This document shows, one piece after another, positions 53,762 through 62,791 of a stretch of DNA of 64,000 nucleotides; the stretch's first letter is position 1; each line of letters starts with the position of its first letter. The DNA comes from Sulfurovum sp. (GTDB taxonomy: Bacteria; Campylobacterota; Campylobacteria; Campylobacterales; Sulfurovaceae), in assembly GCA_027063305.1 (NCBI GenBank), contig JAMORY010000032.1, forward strand, positions 1 through 64,000. The letters are read 5' to 3'. The notes under the pieces are model-generated. The model ran no database searches. It saw only the letters and a program-made list of their open reading frames with translations, and was not told the DNA's origin. The translations under genes and the position numbers were made by a program.

Positions 53762-54568
53762 TCATATCTCCTCTCTAAAGGCTACACTCGCATACCCGAC
53801 CACCTGCGACTTGTCACCGCTTGCATCGGCACTGGTACGGTAGTCGAGTATATGTGGCCTAAGCCCTCTCTCCTTTGCCGTACGTATCATCGCTTCCACA
53901 CCGATCTTCCCGCACGCTTCACACCCTTGATGCAGTAGTGTCGGATCAAGCTTCATAACGGCATCCAGACAGATGCTGTCTAATCTTTGCGCCTTTTGGA
54001 TGTCATAGTAGTGGCTCAAGTCCGTACTGATGACAACACCGGTTCCATGCCCATGCAACAGATCGTTGATAATGAGAGAAAGATGCTCCGGACCCTCTTT
54101 GCCATAGACAAGTTCCACCACCGAAACATCAGGCATATAGTACTTAATAAAGGGCATCTGTACTTCAGTACTATGCTCTGCATGGGCATCGGGATGGAAC
54201 GTCATACCGAACTTCTCTTTCAGTCTCTCCACAACTCCTCTTGCTATAGGCAGTCGACCTAGCGGTGTTTCGTAATTCTCATAGTCTGAAACCGATACTC
54301 CCTCCAGATAGACCCTGTGGCTTGGACCTATCACTACCACACGTTCAAGCTGTTGTGCACCTAAAAGGCGCAGTGCGACATTGGCGGTAAAACCACTGTA
54401 GACATAACCTGCATGCGGGACGATGACGGCATTGGTTCTCATGGAAAGCAGCTCGTTCATATTGATATGCTTGTCGAGTATTGTATTGTAATGCTCTATC
54501 ATTGCCACTATTTCAGTAGCACTTGCAGGATAGAACTGCCCTGCTACCGCCGTTTCTCTTACACGCAT
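53762..54568 (-). CDS. amrB: Memo-like protein (AmmeMemoRadiSam system protein B)
   Basis: A 268-residue protein from MRVRETAVAGQFYPASATE. This start at 54568 has an AAGGAG ribosome site six bases before; an upstream ATG at 54601 adds 11 residues. Conserved metal-type histidines are in IVPHAGYVYSG, GPSHRVYLEG, AEHSTEVQMPF and STDLSHYYD, plus CGKIG. Memo proteins resemble class III extradiol dioxygenases in fold. It is the middle gene of the cluster. Confidence 0.92.
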   Translation of the reverse strand: MRVRETAVAGQFYPASATEIVAMIEHYNTILDKHINMNELLSMRTNAVIVPHAGYVYSGFTANVALRLLGAQQLERVVVIGPSHRVYLEGVSVSDYENYETPLGRLPIARGVVERLKEKFGMTFHPDAHAEHSTEVQMPFIKYYMPDVSVVELVYGKEGPEHLSLIINDLLHGHGTGVVISTDLSHYYDIQKAQRLDSICLDAVMKLDPTLLHQGCEACGKIGVEAMIRTAKERGLRPHILDYRTSADASGDKSQVVGYASVAFREEI

Positions 54569-54626
54569 TTGCATCTCCTTTTTACAATAAACACTTTTCA
54601 CAAAGAAAGCCTACCTATACTCCTCA

Positions 54627-55634
54627 CTACTTCCAGACTCCTTCAATGATATTGCTGCATGCCGGACAGCGGTCACCCTTCATGTGGTTCGTAACTTCGG
54701 CATAACCGTTACGGCTGATAAGCAGCGTTTGGCAGTGCGGACACTTGGTCGTCCCCTCCACACCGATATTGCCCAGATAGATATACTGCAAGCTCTCCTC
54801 TTCACCGATCGCTTTGGCTTTGAGCAGGGTCGCCAGTTTGGTCGCATCGTGCGCTTTCATCTTGTAGTTGGGGTAGAAGGCGCTCAAGTGCCACGGCACA
54901 TGCGTACCAAGCTCCTGCGAGATAAAGCGTGCCATCGCGCGTATCTGCTCCTCGGAGTCGTTATGCCCCTCAATGAGCAGTGTCGTCACCTCTACCCAGA
55001 TGCCTCGCTCCACCATCCGTTTGAGTGTCGCCTTGACCTCTTCAAGCCCGCCTTTGAGCACCTTTTTATAGTAGCTGTCATCCCAGCTTTTCAAGTCGAC
55101 ATTGGCCGCATCGACCCATGAAGCCATATCGTCCACCATCGCCGCAGACTCGAAGCCGTTGGTGACAAAGATGTTCTTAATGCCCCTCTCTTTGGCGATC
55201 AGCCCGATATCTTTGGCATAGGGGTAGAAGATGGTCGGCTCATTATAGGTGTAGGCGATCGAGCGTGCACCGTGTTCAATGGCAAGATCGACCATCTGCT
55301 CGGGGCTGACCGCAACCGCTTCATTGACCTCTTTACTCTGGGAGATATCCCAGTTCTGACAGAAAGGACATTTGAAATTGCACCCCACCGTCCCGAACGA
55401 AAGCACTTTGGAGTTGGGCAGCAGATGATAGAGCGGTTTCTTCTCCACAGGATCCACATGCACCGCAACAGGATGCCCGTAGACAAGCGTCTTAAGCACA
55501 CCCTCCACATTCTGGTTCACACCGCAGATCCCCACCTGTCCCTTTTTGAGCTCACAAGCGTGTTGACAGAGGTTACAGACGATCTTTCCGTTCTCTTTGG
55601 GCGTATAGTATTCAAATCTTTCATGCGTTGTCAT
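54627..55634 (-). CDS. amrS: Radical SAM enzyme of the AmmeMemoRadiSam cluster
   Basis: A 335-residue enzyme with the iron-sulfur cluster motif C85-x3-C89-x2-C92 in GTVGCNFKCPFCQNW. An N-terminal Cys set (CNLCQHACELKKGQVGICGV) and a C-terminal zinc ribbon (CPHCQTLL, CPAC) frame the barrel. It resembles pyruvate-formate-lyase activating enzymes in motif but belongs to the group found with AMMECR1 and Memo proteins. The substrate is not known with confidence. It heads the three-gene transcript. Confidence 0.92.
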   Translation of the reverse strand: MTTHERFEYYTPKENGKIVCNLCQHACELKKGQVGICGVNQNVEGVLKTLVYGHPVAVHVDPVEKKPLYHLLPNSKVLSFGTVGCNFKCPFCQNWDISQSKEVNEAVAVSPEQMVDLAIEHGARSIAYTYNEPTIFYPYAKDIGLIAKERGIKNIFVTNGFESAAMVDDMASWVDAANVDLKSWDDSYYKKVLKGGLEEVKATLKRMVERGIWVEVTTLLIEGHNDSEEQIRAMARFISQELGTHVPWHLSAFYPNYKMKAHDATKLATLLKAKAIGEEESLQYIYLGNIGVEGTTKCPHCQTLLISRNGYAEVTNHMKGDRCPACSNIIEGVWK

Positions 55635-55755
55635 GGCTTTAACCTTTATGTGTATTGACTAAAGTTTATTTCATTATATCACTAAGGTTCAAAGATGTCA
55701 AATTTTAGAAAGTTTTTGTATACTCCGCTTATAGAACGACCAGAAGGAAAAAGCC

Positions 55756-56808
55756 ATGAAGCTACTTGTCAGCGCACTCGAACCCTCATCGAACCTCCAC
55801 CTAAAAGAGGTACTTAAACATACGCAGAACGTGGAACTTATGGGTATTTTTGATGCACGTATCGATGCGGGAATCCCACTTTACGACATTACCCAAATGG
55901 CGATCATGGGTGTTGTCGATGCCATCAAGAAGCTGCGCTGGTTCTTCAAGGTCGCCGATGAGATGGTCGCACTGGCAAAAGAGGCGGACAAGGTCTTGCT
56001 GATGGACTCTTCGGGCTTCAACCTCCCTCTTGCCAAGAAGCTCAAAGCCGCCTACCCCGATAAGGAGATCATCTACTACATCCTCCCTCAGGTCTGGGCA
56101 AGCCGACCCAAGCGTGTTGAGAAGCTGGAGAAGTACTGCGACCACCTGCTGGGTATTCTGCCGTTCGAAGTGGACTACTACCCGCAGAAAAAAGCCCGCT
56201 ACGTCGGGCACCCTCTGCTCGATGAGATAGACGCGGTGTGCCACCCCGAACGCAACAAAGACTGCATTGCATTCCTGCCCGGAAGCCGAAAGAGCGAAAT
56301 AAGCCGTCTTATGCCGGTCTTTGCCAAGCTACGCAAAGCGCTTCCGAACACGCGTGCGCTGCTGGTCGTCCCGCCTCATTTCGACCGCGACACCATCGCT
56401 GCACTCTACCCCCAGCACCGTGAGTTCGAGATCATCCGCAACACGCAGGAGGCTCTGGCACAATCGGAGTTCGCTTTCATCTGCTCAGGTACGGCAACCC
56501 TCGAAGCCGCCCTCATCGGCACCCCCTTCACCCTAGCCTACATCGCAAAGAAGATCGACTTCTTCATCGGCACGAAGATACTGGGCATCACACAGGTCGG
56601 ACTGGCGAACATCATTCTCACCCACTACAACAACACCACCTTGCATAATGAACTTTTGCAAGAAGATGTCACCGTTGACAATCTGCTCGCAGAATACTAC
56701 AATACCGACCGAAAAAAATTCACCGACAAAACTAATGAACTCAAAGCCTACTTGGGACACGGAAGCTCGGAGAATGTAGCGAAAGTCATAATGAGTAACA
56801 AGGAATGA
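55756..56808 (+). CDS. lpxB: Lipid-A-disaccharide synthase
   Basis: A 350-residue glycosyltransferase that joins two acylated glucosamines in lipid A synthesis at the inner membrane. The start KLLVSALEPSSNLHL, IIYYILPQVWASRP, GILPFEVDYY, ARYVGHPLLDE, FLPGSRKSEI and ICSGTATLEAALIGTPF are all family motifs. A TATACT box lies before the gene. A repeat-like spacer separates it from queH. Confidence 0.95.
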   Translation: MKLLVSALEPSSNLHLKEVLKHTQNVELMGIFDARIDAGIPLYDITQMAIMGVVDAIKKLRWFFKVADEMVALAKEADKVLLMDSSGFNLPLAKKLKAAYPDKEIIYYILPQVWASRPKRVEKLEKYCDHLLGILPFEVDYYPQKKARYVGHPLLDEIDAVCHPERNKDCIAFLPGSRKSEISRLMPVFAKLRKALPNTRALLVVPPHFDRDTIAALYPQHREFEIIRNTQEALAQSEFAFICSGTATLEAALIGTPFTLAYIAKKIDFFIGTKILGITQVGLANIILTHYNNTTLHNELLQEDVTVDNLLAEYYNTDRKKFTDKTNELKAYLGHGSSENVAKVIMSNKE

Positions 56809-56912
56809 GGAATGAGTAACCGAAATAGAAACAGAAGTATTGCACAGCAATACATACCAAAATCATTCATTATTCATCATTCATCATTCACCCCCTCTCC
56901 GGAGGAGACGAC
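56809..56912. repeat. Low-complexity ATTCATNN repeat spacer
   Basis: This 100-base spacer contains GGAATGAGGAATGAG and a run of CATTCATTATTCATCATTCA. The heptamer-like ATTCATN unit is the same type as one inside the cca gene. No gene, hairpin or spacer-repeat array is present. Confidence 0.6.
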
Positions 56913-57998
56913 ATGTTAGTGCATATCTGCTGCGCCGTAGACAGCCACTACTTCCTCCAGAAACTCCAAAAAGACTACCCTGAGGAGAAGCTTGTAGGTT
57001 TCTTCTACGACCCCAACATCCACCCCTACTCCGAGTACTGTCTGCGCCTACTTGATGTCAAACGAAGCTGTAAGATACTGGGTATCGAACTGATCGAGGG
57101 TGAGTACGACACCCAAAACTGGCTTGATGCGGTACGTGGTCTGGAGAAAGAGCCCGAGAAGGGAGCGCGTTGTGCGGTCTGTTTTGACAGACGCTTTGAG
57201 GTCTGCGCACAAAAAGCGGCCGAACTGGGAGAGAAATATTTCACCTCCACCCTGCTCACCTCTCCCAAAAAGTCGCTCAAACAGCTCAAAAGTGTGGGAG
57301 ATGCGTTGGGAGAACGCTTCGGTGTCATCTTTGTCGCACCTGATTACCGCAAAGCTTCCGGTACACAGGAGCAGAACATCATGGCAAAAGAGGATCAGCT
57401 CTACCGCCAAGACTACTGCGGCTGTCTTTTCGGGCTGACCATGCAGCGAGACCAGCAGCAGAAACTTGCCGATGAGCTCTTTGTTCCTCTCTCAGGTCAG
57501 ATACAGCCCGAATCGATCGAAGCGCGTATCGCCCTCTACGAAAAACGCTGGGATATGGAGGGGCAAGGCGCCCCCTACAAGATCACCAAGCAGCGTTTTC
57601 TCAACTGGCGGCTGAAGTTCGCACAGCTGAAGGTGCGCAAAGCAATCGTTGCTGCCCACATTCTCCCCTACTCGACACTGCGAGGCAACTACACCAGAGG
57701 AAAGATCGAATATACATTGGGCATACTGCACTACATGAGCCGGGACGAAGTGAAGTTCATGGAACTCTCCGAGTACAACTGCCTCATGCAGACAGACTAC
57801 GCCACCGTCACTCAGCTGATCTTCGATCCGCCTGCGTTCGAGAAGGAGGTGGCGCTAAGAGCCCTGCTTCAGCTTGACCCCTATGACCTCTCCACACTCG
57901 TTGTCGTCGAGCATATTCCGCAAAACAAGATAGAACTGCTCCTTGATGCCCAAACCTATGAGGATGTCAAAGAGGTACTGATACCACTCAAGAATTAA
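56913..57998 (+). CDS. queH: Epoxyqueuosine reductase QueH with C-terminal extension
   Basis: QueH makes queuosine from epoxyqueuosine in tRNA anticodons. The first 180 residues show its cysteine plan: Cys6-Cys7 in VHICCAVDS, Cys87 and Cys90 in ARCAVC and a later YCGC. FFYDPNIHPYSEY and TSTLLTSPKKS are conserved. About 180 more residues (MEGQGAPYKITKQRFLNWRL and on) form an extension seen in relatives; I do not know its role. The GGAGGAGA ribosome site precedes ATG 56913. Confidence 0.9.
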   Translation: MLVHICCAVDSHYFLQKLQKDYPEEKLVGFFYDPNIHPYSEYCLRLLDVKRSCKILGIELIEGEYDTQNWLDAVRGLEKEPEKGARCAVCFDRRFEVCAQKAAELGEKYFTSTLLTSPKKSLKQLKSVGDALGERFGVIFVAPDYRKASGTQEQNIMAKEDQLYRQDYCGCLFGLTMQRDQQQKLADELFVPLSGQIQPESIEARIALYEKRWDMEGQGAPYKITKQRFLNWRLKFAQLKVRKAIVAAHILPYSTLRGNYTRGKIEYTLGILHYMSRDEVKFMELSEYNCLMQTDYATVTQLIFDPPAFEKEVALRALLQLDPYDLSTLVVVEHIPQNKIELLLDAQTYEDVKEVLIPLKN

Positions 57999-58063
57999 AC
58001 CGAATTTCAACATCTTTACGCTAAAATAATCAGATTTTAATACTATATCTAAAAGGTTTATCT

Positions 58064-58513
58064 GTGCTATTTAACGTTGTTGAAATTCAAAAGATCCTTC
58101 CACACCGCTACCCGTTCCTTCTTGTTGACCGTATTACCGAACTGAAAGAGGGTGAATATATCGAGGGGTACAAGAATGTTTCGATCTCCGAGCCGGTCTT
58201 CCAAGGACACTTCCCCGGTCACCCGATCTATCCGGGTGTTATGATCATCGAGGGAATGGCACAAGCAGGCGGTGTATTGGCATTTAAAAGTATGGACAAT
58301 GCGACCCAAGAAGAGATCGAGAACAAAGTAGTCTACTTCATGAGCATCGACAAAGCGAAGTTCCGCTCCCCTGTCACCCCCGGCGACCAACTTGTCTACA
58401 AGCTCAACGTCATCAAGAACAAAGGTGCTGTATGGCAACTCGATGCAAAAGCCTATGTTGATGACAAGATCGTTGCACAAGCCGAGCTTAAAGCAATGAT
58501 CGTCGATAAGTAG
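58064..58513 (+). CDS. fabZ: 3-hydroxyacyl-ACP dehydratase FabZ
   Basis: A 149-residue hotdog-fold enzyme that removes water from 3-hydroxyacyl-ACP. The start is GTG at 58064 after AAAGG. Catalytic His and Glu lie in [20 protein letters not shown]. It is followed after six bases by lpxA, the usual order, which balances fatty acid and lipid A supply. Confidence 0.96.
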   Translation: MLFNVVEIQKILPHRYPFLLVDRITELKEGEYIEGYKNVSISEPVFQGHFPGHPIYPGVMIIEGMAQAGGVLAFKSMDNATQEEIENKVVYFMSIDKAKFRSPVTPGDQLVYKLNVIKNKGAVWQLDAKAYVDDKIVAQAELKAMIVDK

Positions 58514-58519
58514 GTCCCT

Positions 58520-59299
58520 ATGTCAAATATACATCCGACCGCTGTCATTGAAGAGGGGGCTATCCTGGGGGAGAATGTCTCGGTAGGTGCATTTGCCTAT
58601 ATTGGGGCGAACGTTAAGATCGGTGCCGATACAAGCATCGCTTCCCATGCCGTCATCGACGGCTATACGACCATCGGAGAACGTAACCGTATCTTCCCGC
58701 ATGCTGCGGTAGGAACCATCCCACAAGACCTGAAATACCACGGAGAGAAGAGTGAATTGATCATCGGGGATGACAATACCATCCGTGAGTTCACACTGCT
58801 CAATCCGGGTACCGAAGGTGGCGGTATGGTCACAAAAGTTGGTAACCATAACCTTCTTATGGGCTATGTCCACCTCGGACACGACGTTATTCTTGGCGAC
58901 TACTGTATCCTTGCCAACGGTGCCACCCTTGCAGGCCATGTCGAACTGGGTGACCATGTGGTCATCGGCGGACTTACCCCGATACACCAGTTCGTACATA
59001 TCGGCAATTACGCCATGATAGGCGGAGCCAGTGCCGTAGCGCAGGATATCCCTCCTTACTGTCTGGCAGAGGGGAACCGTGCCGTACTCAGAGGATTGAA
59101 CCTTACAGGACTTAGACGCAAGATCGAACGTGAAGAGATCAATGCGCTAAAGAGTGCCTACCGTGAGCTCTTCGAACAAGGAAAACCGCTTCAAGGGGTC
59201 GCTCAGGAGTTATACTTGGAGAGTGACTCCACACACGTTAAAGCGCTATGTGACTTCATTCGGACATCCAAGCGCGGAATTCCGTTTACCAGAAAATAG
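58520..59299 (+). CDS. lpxA: UDP-N-acetylglucosamine acyltransferase LpxA
   Basis: A 259-residue left-handed beta-helix enzyme for the first step of lipid A synthesis. Hexapeptide repeats fill the first 190 residues. MGYVHLGHDVILGDYCILAN includes the catalytic His near 120, and QFVHIGNYAMIGGAS follows. The C-terminal helices end GIPFTRK. Six bases separate it from fabZ. Confidence 0.96.
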   Translation: MSNIHPTAVIEEGAILGENVSVGAFAYIGANVKIGADTSIASHAVIDGYTTIGERNRIFPHAAVGTIPQDLKYHGEKSELIIGDDNTIREFTLLNPGTEGGGMVTKVGNHNLLMGYVHLGHDVILGDYCILANGATLAGHVELGDHVVIGGLTPIHQFVHIGNYAMIGGASAVAQDIPPYCLAEGNRAVLRGLNLTGLRRKIEREEINALKSAYRELFEQGKPLQGVAQELYLESDSTHVKALCDFIRTSKRGIPFTRK

Positions 59300-59366
59300 T
59301 ATGATAGAAAGAACCAAACCATTATTGACCATATAGAAATAATATAATTTTAAATGAGGATAGACC

Positions 59367-60608
59367 ATGCCAAATAAAACATGTAGTTTTTGTTCATCCG
59401 CAGAAACCGAAGAGAATCCACTGATCGCAGGAGAGAATGCCTATATCTGCTCCAACTGTGTGATATCCGCCTACAAGATCCTCTTTGGTGAGGAAGATGT
59501 CTTTGATGACGATATTTTCGAAGATGAGAATCGTCTACAACAACCGTTGACACTCTATACGCCAAAAGAGATCCATGCCATGCTTGATGAGTATGTCATA
59601 GGTCAGGAGAATGCAAAAAAGACCCTCTCCGTTGCCGTCTATAACCACTATAAGCGTATCTTTAGACACGATAGCGTCAACAACGATACGGAGATCACAA
59701 AGTCCAACGTCCTGCTTATTGGCCCTACCGGTTCAGGGAAGACCCTCTTGGCTCAAACCATTGCGAACTTCCTCAATGTCCCTATCGCTATTGCCGATGC
59801 AACCAACCTGACAGAAGCGGGATATGTCGGTGAGGATGTAGAGAACATTCTGACAAAGCTTCTTATGGCAGCTGACGGTGACGTGAAACGTGCCGAGCAA
59901 GGGATCGTCTTTATCGACGAAGTGGACAAGATCGCCCGTATGGGAGAGAACCGCTCCATTACCCGTGACGTATCTGGTGAAGGGGTACAGCAAGCCTTGC
60001 TCAAGCTCATCGAGGGATCTGTCGTCAATATCCCGCCCAAAGGGGGACGTAAGCACCCTAATCAGGACTTCATCCAGATAGATACATCCAATATCCTCTT
60101 CATCTGTGGAGGAGCGTTCGACGGGCTTAACGATATTCTAAAACGCCGTCTGGGTGCGAACGTTCTTGGTTTCGGACAGAACAAACGCTCCAAAAAAGAG
60201 GAGGAGAACCTCCTTCACATGGTCGAAGCCGACGACCTTGTCGCTTACGGGCTTATCCCGGAACTGATCGGTCGTCTGCATATCTTTGCAACGCTCAATG
60301 AGATCACCAAAGAGGATATGGTACGTATTCTTGTCGAACCGAAGAACTCTTTGGTCAAGCAGTACCAGAAGCTCTTCGAGATCGATAATGTCAAACTGAC
60401 GTTCGAAGAGGAGGCTTTGGCGCTCATTGCACAAAAAGCACTCGATAGAAAAACAGGGGCTCGTGGACTTCGATCGATCATGGAAGAGATTCTGCTTGAT
60501 ATCATGTACGAACTTCCGGAACTCAGTGGCTATGAAGTGGTCATTACCGAAGAGGTTGTCGCAGAGGGAGCAAAACCCCTCTACATTAAAGATAAAAAAA
60601 TAGCATAA
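59367..60608 (+). CDS. clpX: ATP-dependent protease unfoldase subunit ClpX
   Basis: A 413-residue AAA+ unfoldase that feeds ClpP. The N-terminal zinc finger has Cys6, Cys9, Cys28 and Cys31. Walker A is [11 protein letters not shown], Walker [13 protein letters not shown], and sensor II lies in [32 protein letters not shown] is the conserved loop. It is in line with lpxA and mreB. Confidence 0.97.
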   Translation: MPNKTCSFCSSAETEENPLIAGENAYICSNCVISAYKILFGEEDVFDDDIFEDENRLQQPLTLYTPKEIHAMLDEYVIGQENAKKTLSVAVYNHYKRIFRHDSVNNDTEITKSNVLLIGPTGSGKTLLAQTIANFLNVPIAIADATNLTEAGYVGEDVENILTKLLMAADGDVKRAEQGIVFIDEVDKIARMGENRSITRDVSGEGVQQALLKLIEGSVVNIPPKGGRKHPNQDFIQIDTSNILFICGGAFDGLNDILKRRLGANVLGFGQNKRSKKEEENLLHMVEADDLVAYGLIPELIGRLHIFATLNEITKEDMVRILVEPKNSLVKQYQKLFEIDNVKLTFEEEALALIAQKALDRKTGARGLRSIMEEILLDIMYELPELSGYEVVITEEVVAEGAKPLYIKDKKIA

Positions 60609-60629
60609 GATATATTAAAGGAATAGAGA

Positions 60630-61664
60630 ATGTTTAAGCGACTTATGGGAATCTTCTCCAACGACTTGGCTATCGACCTTGGAACAGCAAATACCCTTGT
60701 ACTTGTTAAAGGACAGGGGATCAGCATCAATGAACCGTCCGTTGTTGCCATCCAATATGACAAACACGGGCAGCAGCGTATCTTGGCAGTAGGTCAAGAA
60801 GCCAAAGACATGGTCGGAAAGACCCCGGGGAACATTCGTGCGATCCGTCCGATGAAAGACGGGGTTATTGCCGACTTCGAAGTAACCGAAATGATGATCC
60901 GTTACTTTATTGAAAAGGCACACAGAAGAAAAGGTTTCTTCTCCCCTCGTATCATCATCTGTGTCCCTTACGGTCTGACACAGGTCGAGCGCCGTGCGGT
61001 CAAAGACTCCGCAGAGAATGCAGGTGCACGCTATGTCTACCTCATTGAAGAGCCTATGGCTGCGGCGATCGGTGCAGGGATTCCGGTTAAAGACCCTAAC
61101 GGGAACCTTGTCGTCGATATCGGCGGGGGTACGACCGAGATCGGGGTGACCTCTCTTGGCGGACTGGTACAGAGTAAATCGATCAGGGTTGCGGGAGATC
61201 ACATCGACCAAGCGATCGTCGATTATGTCAAAAAGAACTTCAACCTCCTTATCGGTGAACGTGTTGCTGAAGAGCTCAAGATCAAGATCGGTACGGCTAT
61301 CCCTCTGGGTGAAGAGCTTGTCACTACGGTACGCGGTCGCGATCAGGTCGAGGGAAGTCTCAGCTCCGTTGAGATCACCTCCGAGCATATCCGCTCTGCA
61401 ATGAAAGACTCCATCGAGCAGATCGCCGATGCGCTCAAAGATGTCCTTGAGCAGACACCACCGGAGCTTGCAGGGGATATTGTCGAGAACGGTATCGTCC
61501 TGACAGGAGGCGGTGCACTTATTAGAGGATTGGACAAATACCTCTCCGATATCGTCAAACTCCCTGTCTATATCGCAGAAGACCCGCTACTTGCCGTTGC
61601 AAAAGGAACAGGAAAAGCACTCGATGAGATAGACCTGCTACAACAAATGGCGTATGAAGACTAG
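60630..61664 (+). CDS. mreB: Rod shape-determining protein MreB
   Basis: A 344-residue bacterial actin that guides side-wall growth. Phosphate loop 1 is LAIDLGTANTLV and phosphate loop 2 LVVDIGGGTTEIGVTSLGG; the adenosine loop is IVLTGGGALIRGLDKYL. It overlaps mreC by 11 bases. Confidence 0.97.
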   Translation: MFKRLMGIFSNDLAIDLGTANTLVLVKGQGISINEPSVVAIQYDKHGQQRILAVGQEAKDMVGKTPGNIRAIRPMKDGVIADFEVTEMMIRYFIEKAHRRKGFFSPRIIICVPYGLTQVERRAVKDSAENAGARYVYLIEEPMAAAIGAGIPVKDPNGNLVVDIGGGTTEIGVTSLGGLVQSKSIRVAGDHIDQAIVDYVKKNFNLLIGERVAEELKIKIGTAIPLGEELVTTVRGRDQVEGSLSSVEITSEHIRSAMKDSIEQIADALKDVLEQTPPELAGDIVENGIVLTGGGALIRGLDKYLSDIVKLPVYIAEDPLLAVAKGTGKALDEIDLLQQMAYED

Positions 61665-62706
61665 AATTACCATCATTATACTCCTACTACTCATCTTAGG
61701 AGTACTTCTAACACGGAACGATGAGCGTATCACCAATACGCTCTTAAGTGTCATCAATCCCATCAAACAACAATACAAAGCATTCACACAAGAGATCGAG
61801 GATAAAGGTGAGAGCTACCTTTTCCAACAAGAGACCATTGAGAAACTACGCAAAGAGAATCATATTTTAAGAAAACGTCTTCTTGAACAGACACACTATA
61901 TCATTCAAGTCAAAGATATCTACGCCACCCTCCCCCAGCTTAGTAAACTACCGGTCAAGAGCATTGCCCTGACAAGTACGATCTCCTATGTCAAGCTCAA
62001 TAGTTTTTCTCAGATCATCCTGACAAAACCCAAAGGGCTTCAACCCAAAAAGATCTACGGACTGATGCAAAAGAGTGTCGTAGCGGGAATAGCGCAACTC
62101 AAGAACGATCAACTCTACGGATATCTCACCTCCGATCCTAAATGCCGCTTTGCCGTATTTGTAGGAAAAGAGCAGGCTCCGGGGATCGCCATAGGCGTAA
62201 AGAAGAACACCATGATCGTCAAGTTCATTCCGAAATGGTACAATATCTCCGTAGGCGAGAAGGTCGTCACATCAGGACTAGACCGTATCTTCTTTGCGGG
62301 TCTGCCTGTCGGTGTCGTGACCAAAGTCGATGTTCAAAGCGCCTATAAGGTCGCCTATATCAAAACCTATGCCGACCTTTTTCACCCTAAGGTCTTTTTC
62401 CTGATCCAAGATGCATCGCGTACTTTGACAGAGCAGTTCGATAGGAACGCGACATCCCTGCCTCATCGTATCGCTACGGAGCACAATAGCACTATCATAC
62501 CACAAGGAGAGCTCAATATTACAGAGCCGCATATCTCCAGTATCCCAAGCCGTATCGATCAGACGCAAGAGACACAGATCGAACCGGAGACCCCGGCCGA
62601 AGAGCATACGCCGCCGCCAAAACCCAAGCATAAGGTCCGGACGAAACCCAAAAGAACATACCGTCCGAAGAAACAAGCGCCCCCTTCAAGCCTCGATCTC
62701 TTTTGA
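61654..62706 (+). CDS. mreC: Rod shape-determining protein MreC
   Basis: A 350-residue bitopic protein: an N-terminal membrane anchor (ITIIILLLLILGVLLT), a coiled coil (LFQQETIEKLRKENHILRKR), then two beta domains with YGYLTSDPKCRFAVF and VVTSGLDRIFFAGLPVGVV. The last 60 residues are Pro/Lys-rich. It links MreB with wall synthases. mreD is not next. Confidence 0.93.
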   Translation: MKTRITIIILLLLILGVLLTRNDERITNTLLSVINPIKQQYKAFTQEIEDKGESYLFQQETIEKLRKENHILRKRLLEQTHYIIQVKDIYATLPQLSKLPVKSIALTSTISYVKLNSFSQIILTKPKGLQPKKIYGLMQKSVVAGIAQLKNDQLYGYLTSDPKCRFAVFVGKEQAPGIAIGVKKNTMIVKFIPKWYNISVGEKVVTSGLDRIFFAGLPVGVVTKVDVQSAYKVAYIKTYADLFHPKVFFLIQDASRTLTEQFDRNATSLPHRIATEHNSTIIPQGELNITEPHISSIPSRIDQTQETQIEPETPAEEHTPPPKPKHKVRTKPKRTYRPKKQAPPSSLDLF

Positions 62707-62714
62707 TCCCTATC

Positions 62715-62742
62715 AAAAAGCCCTTGTTTTAAGGGCTTTTTT
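62715..62742 (+). terminator. Rho-independent terminator after mreC
   Basis: AAAAAGCCCTT pairs with AAGGGCTTTTTT around a TGTTTT-type loop, eight bases past the stop codon. The T-run marks a strong intrinsic terminator. Confidence 0.9.
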
Positions 62743-62791
62743 GGGCATTTTCAAGTATAATATCAAACTAAAATTTAAGGTGTAATTCCCC

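Noticed and set aside
56809-56912. CRISPR-like array
   Set aside because: The units are 7-8 base simple repeats with no spacers, leader or cas genes. No CRISPR array was seen anywhere in the window.
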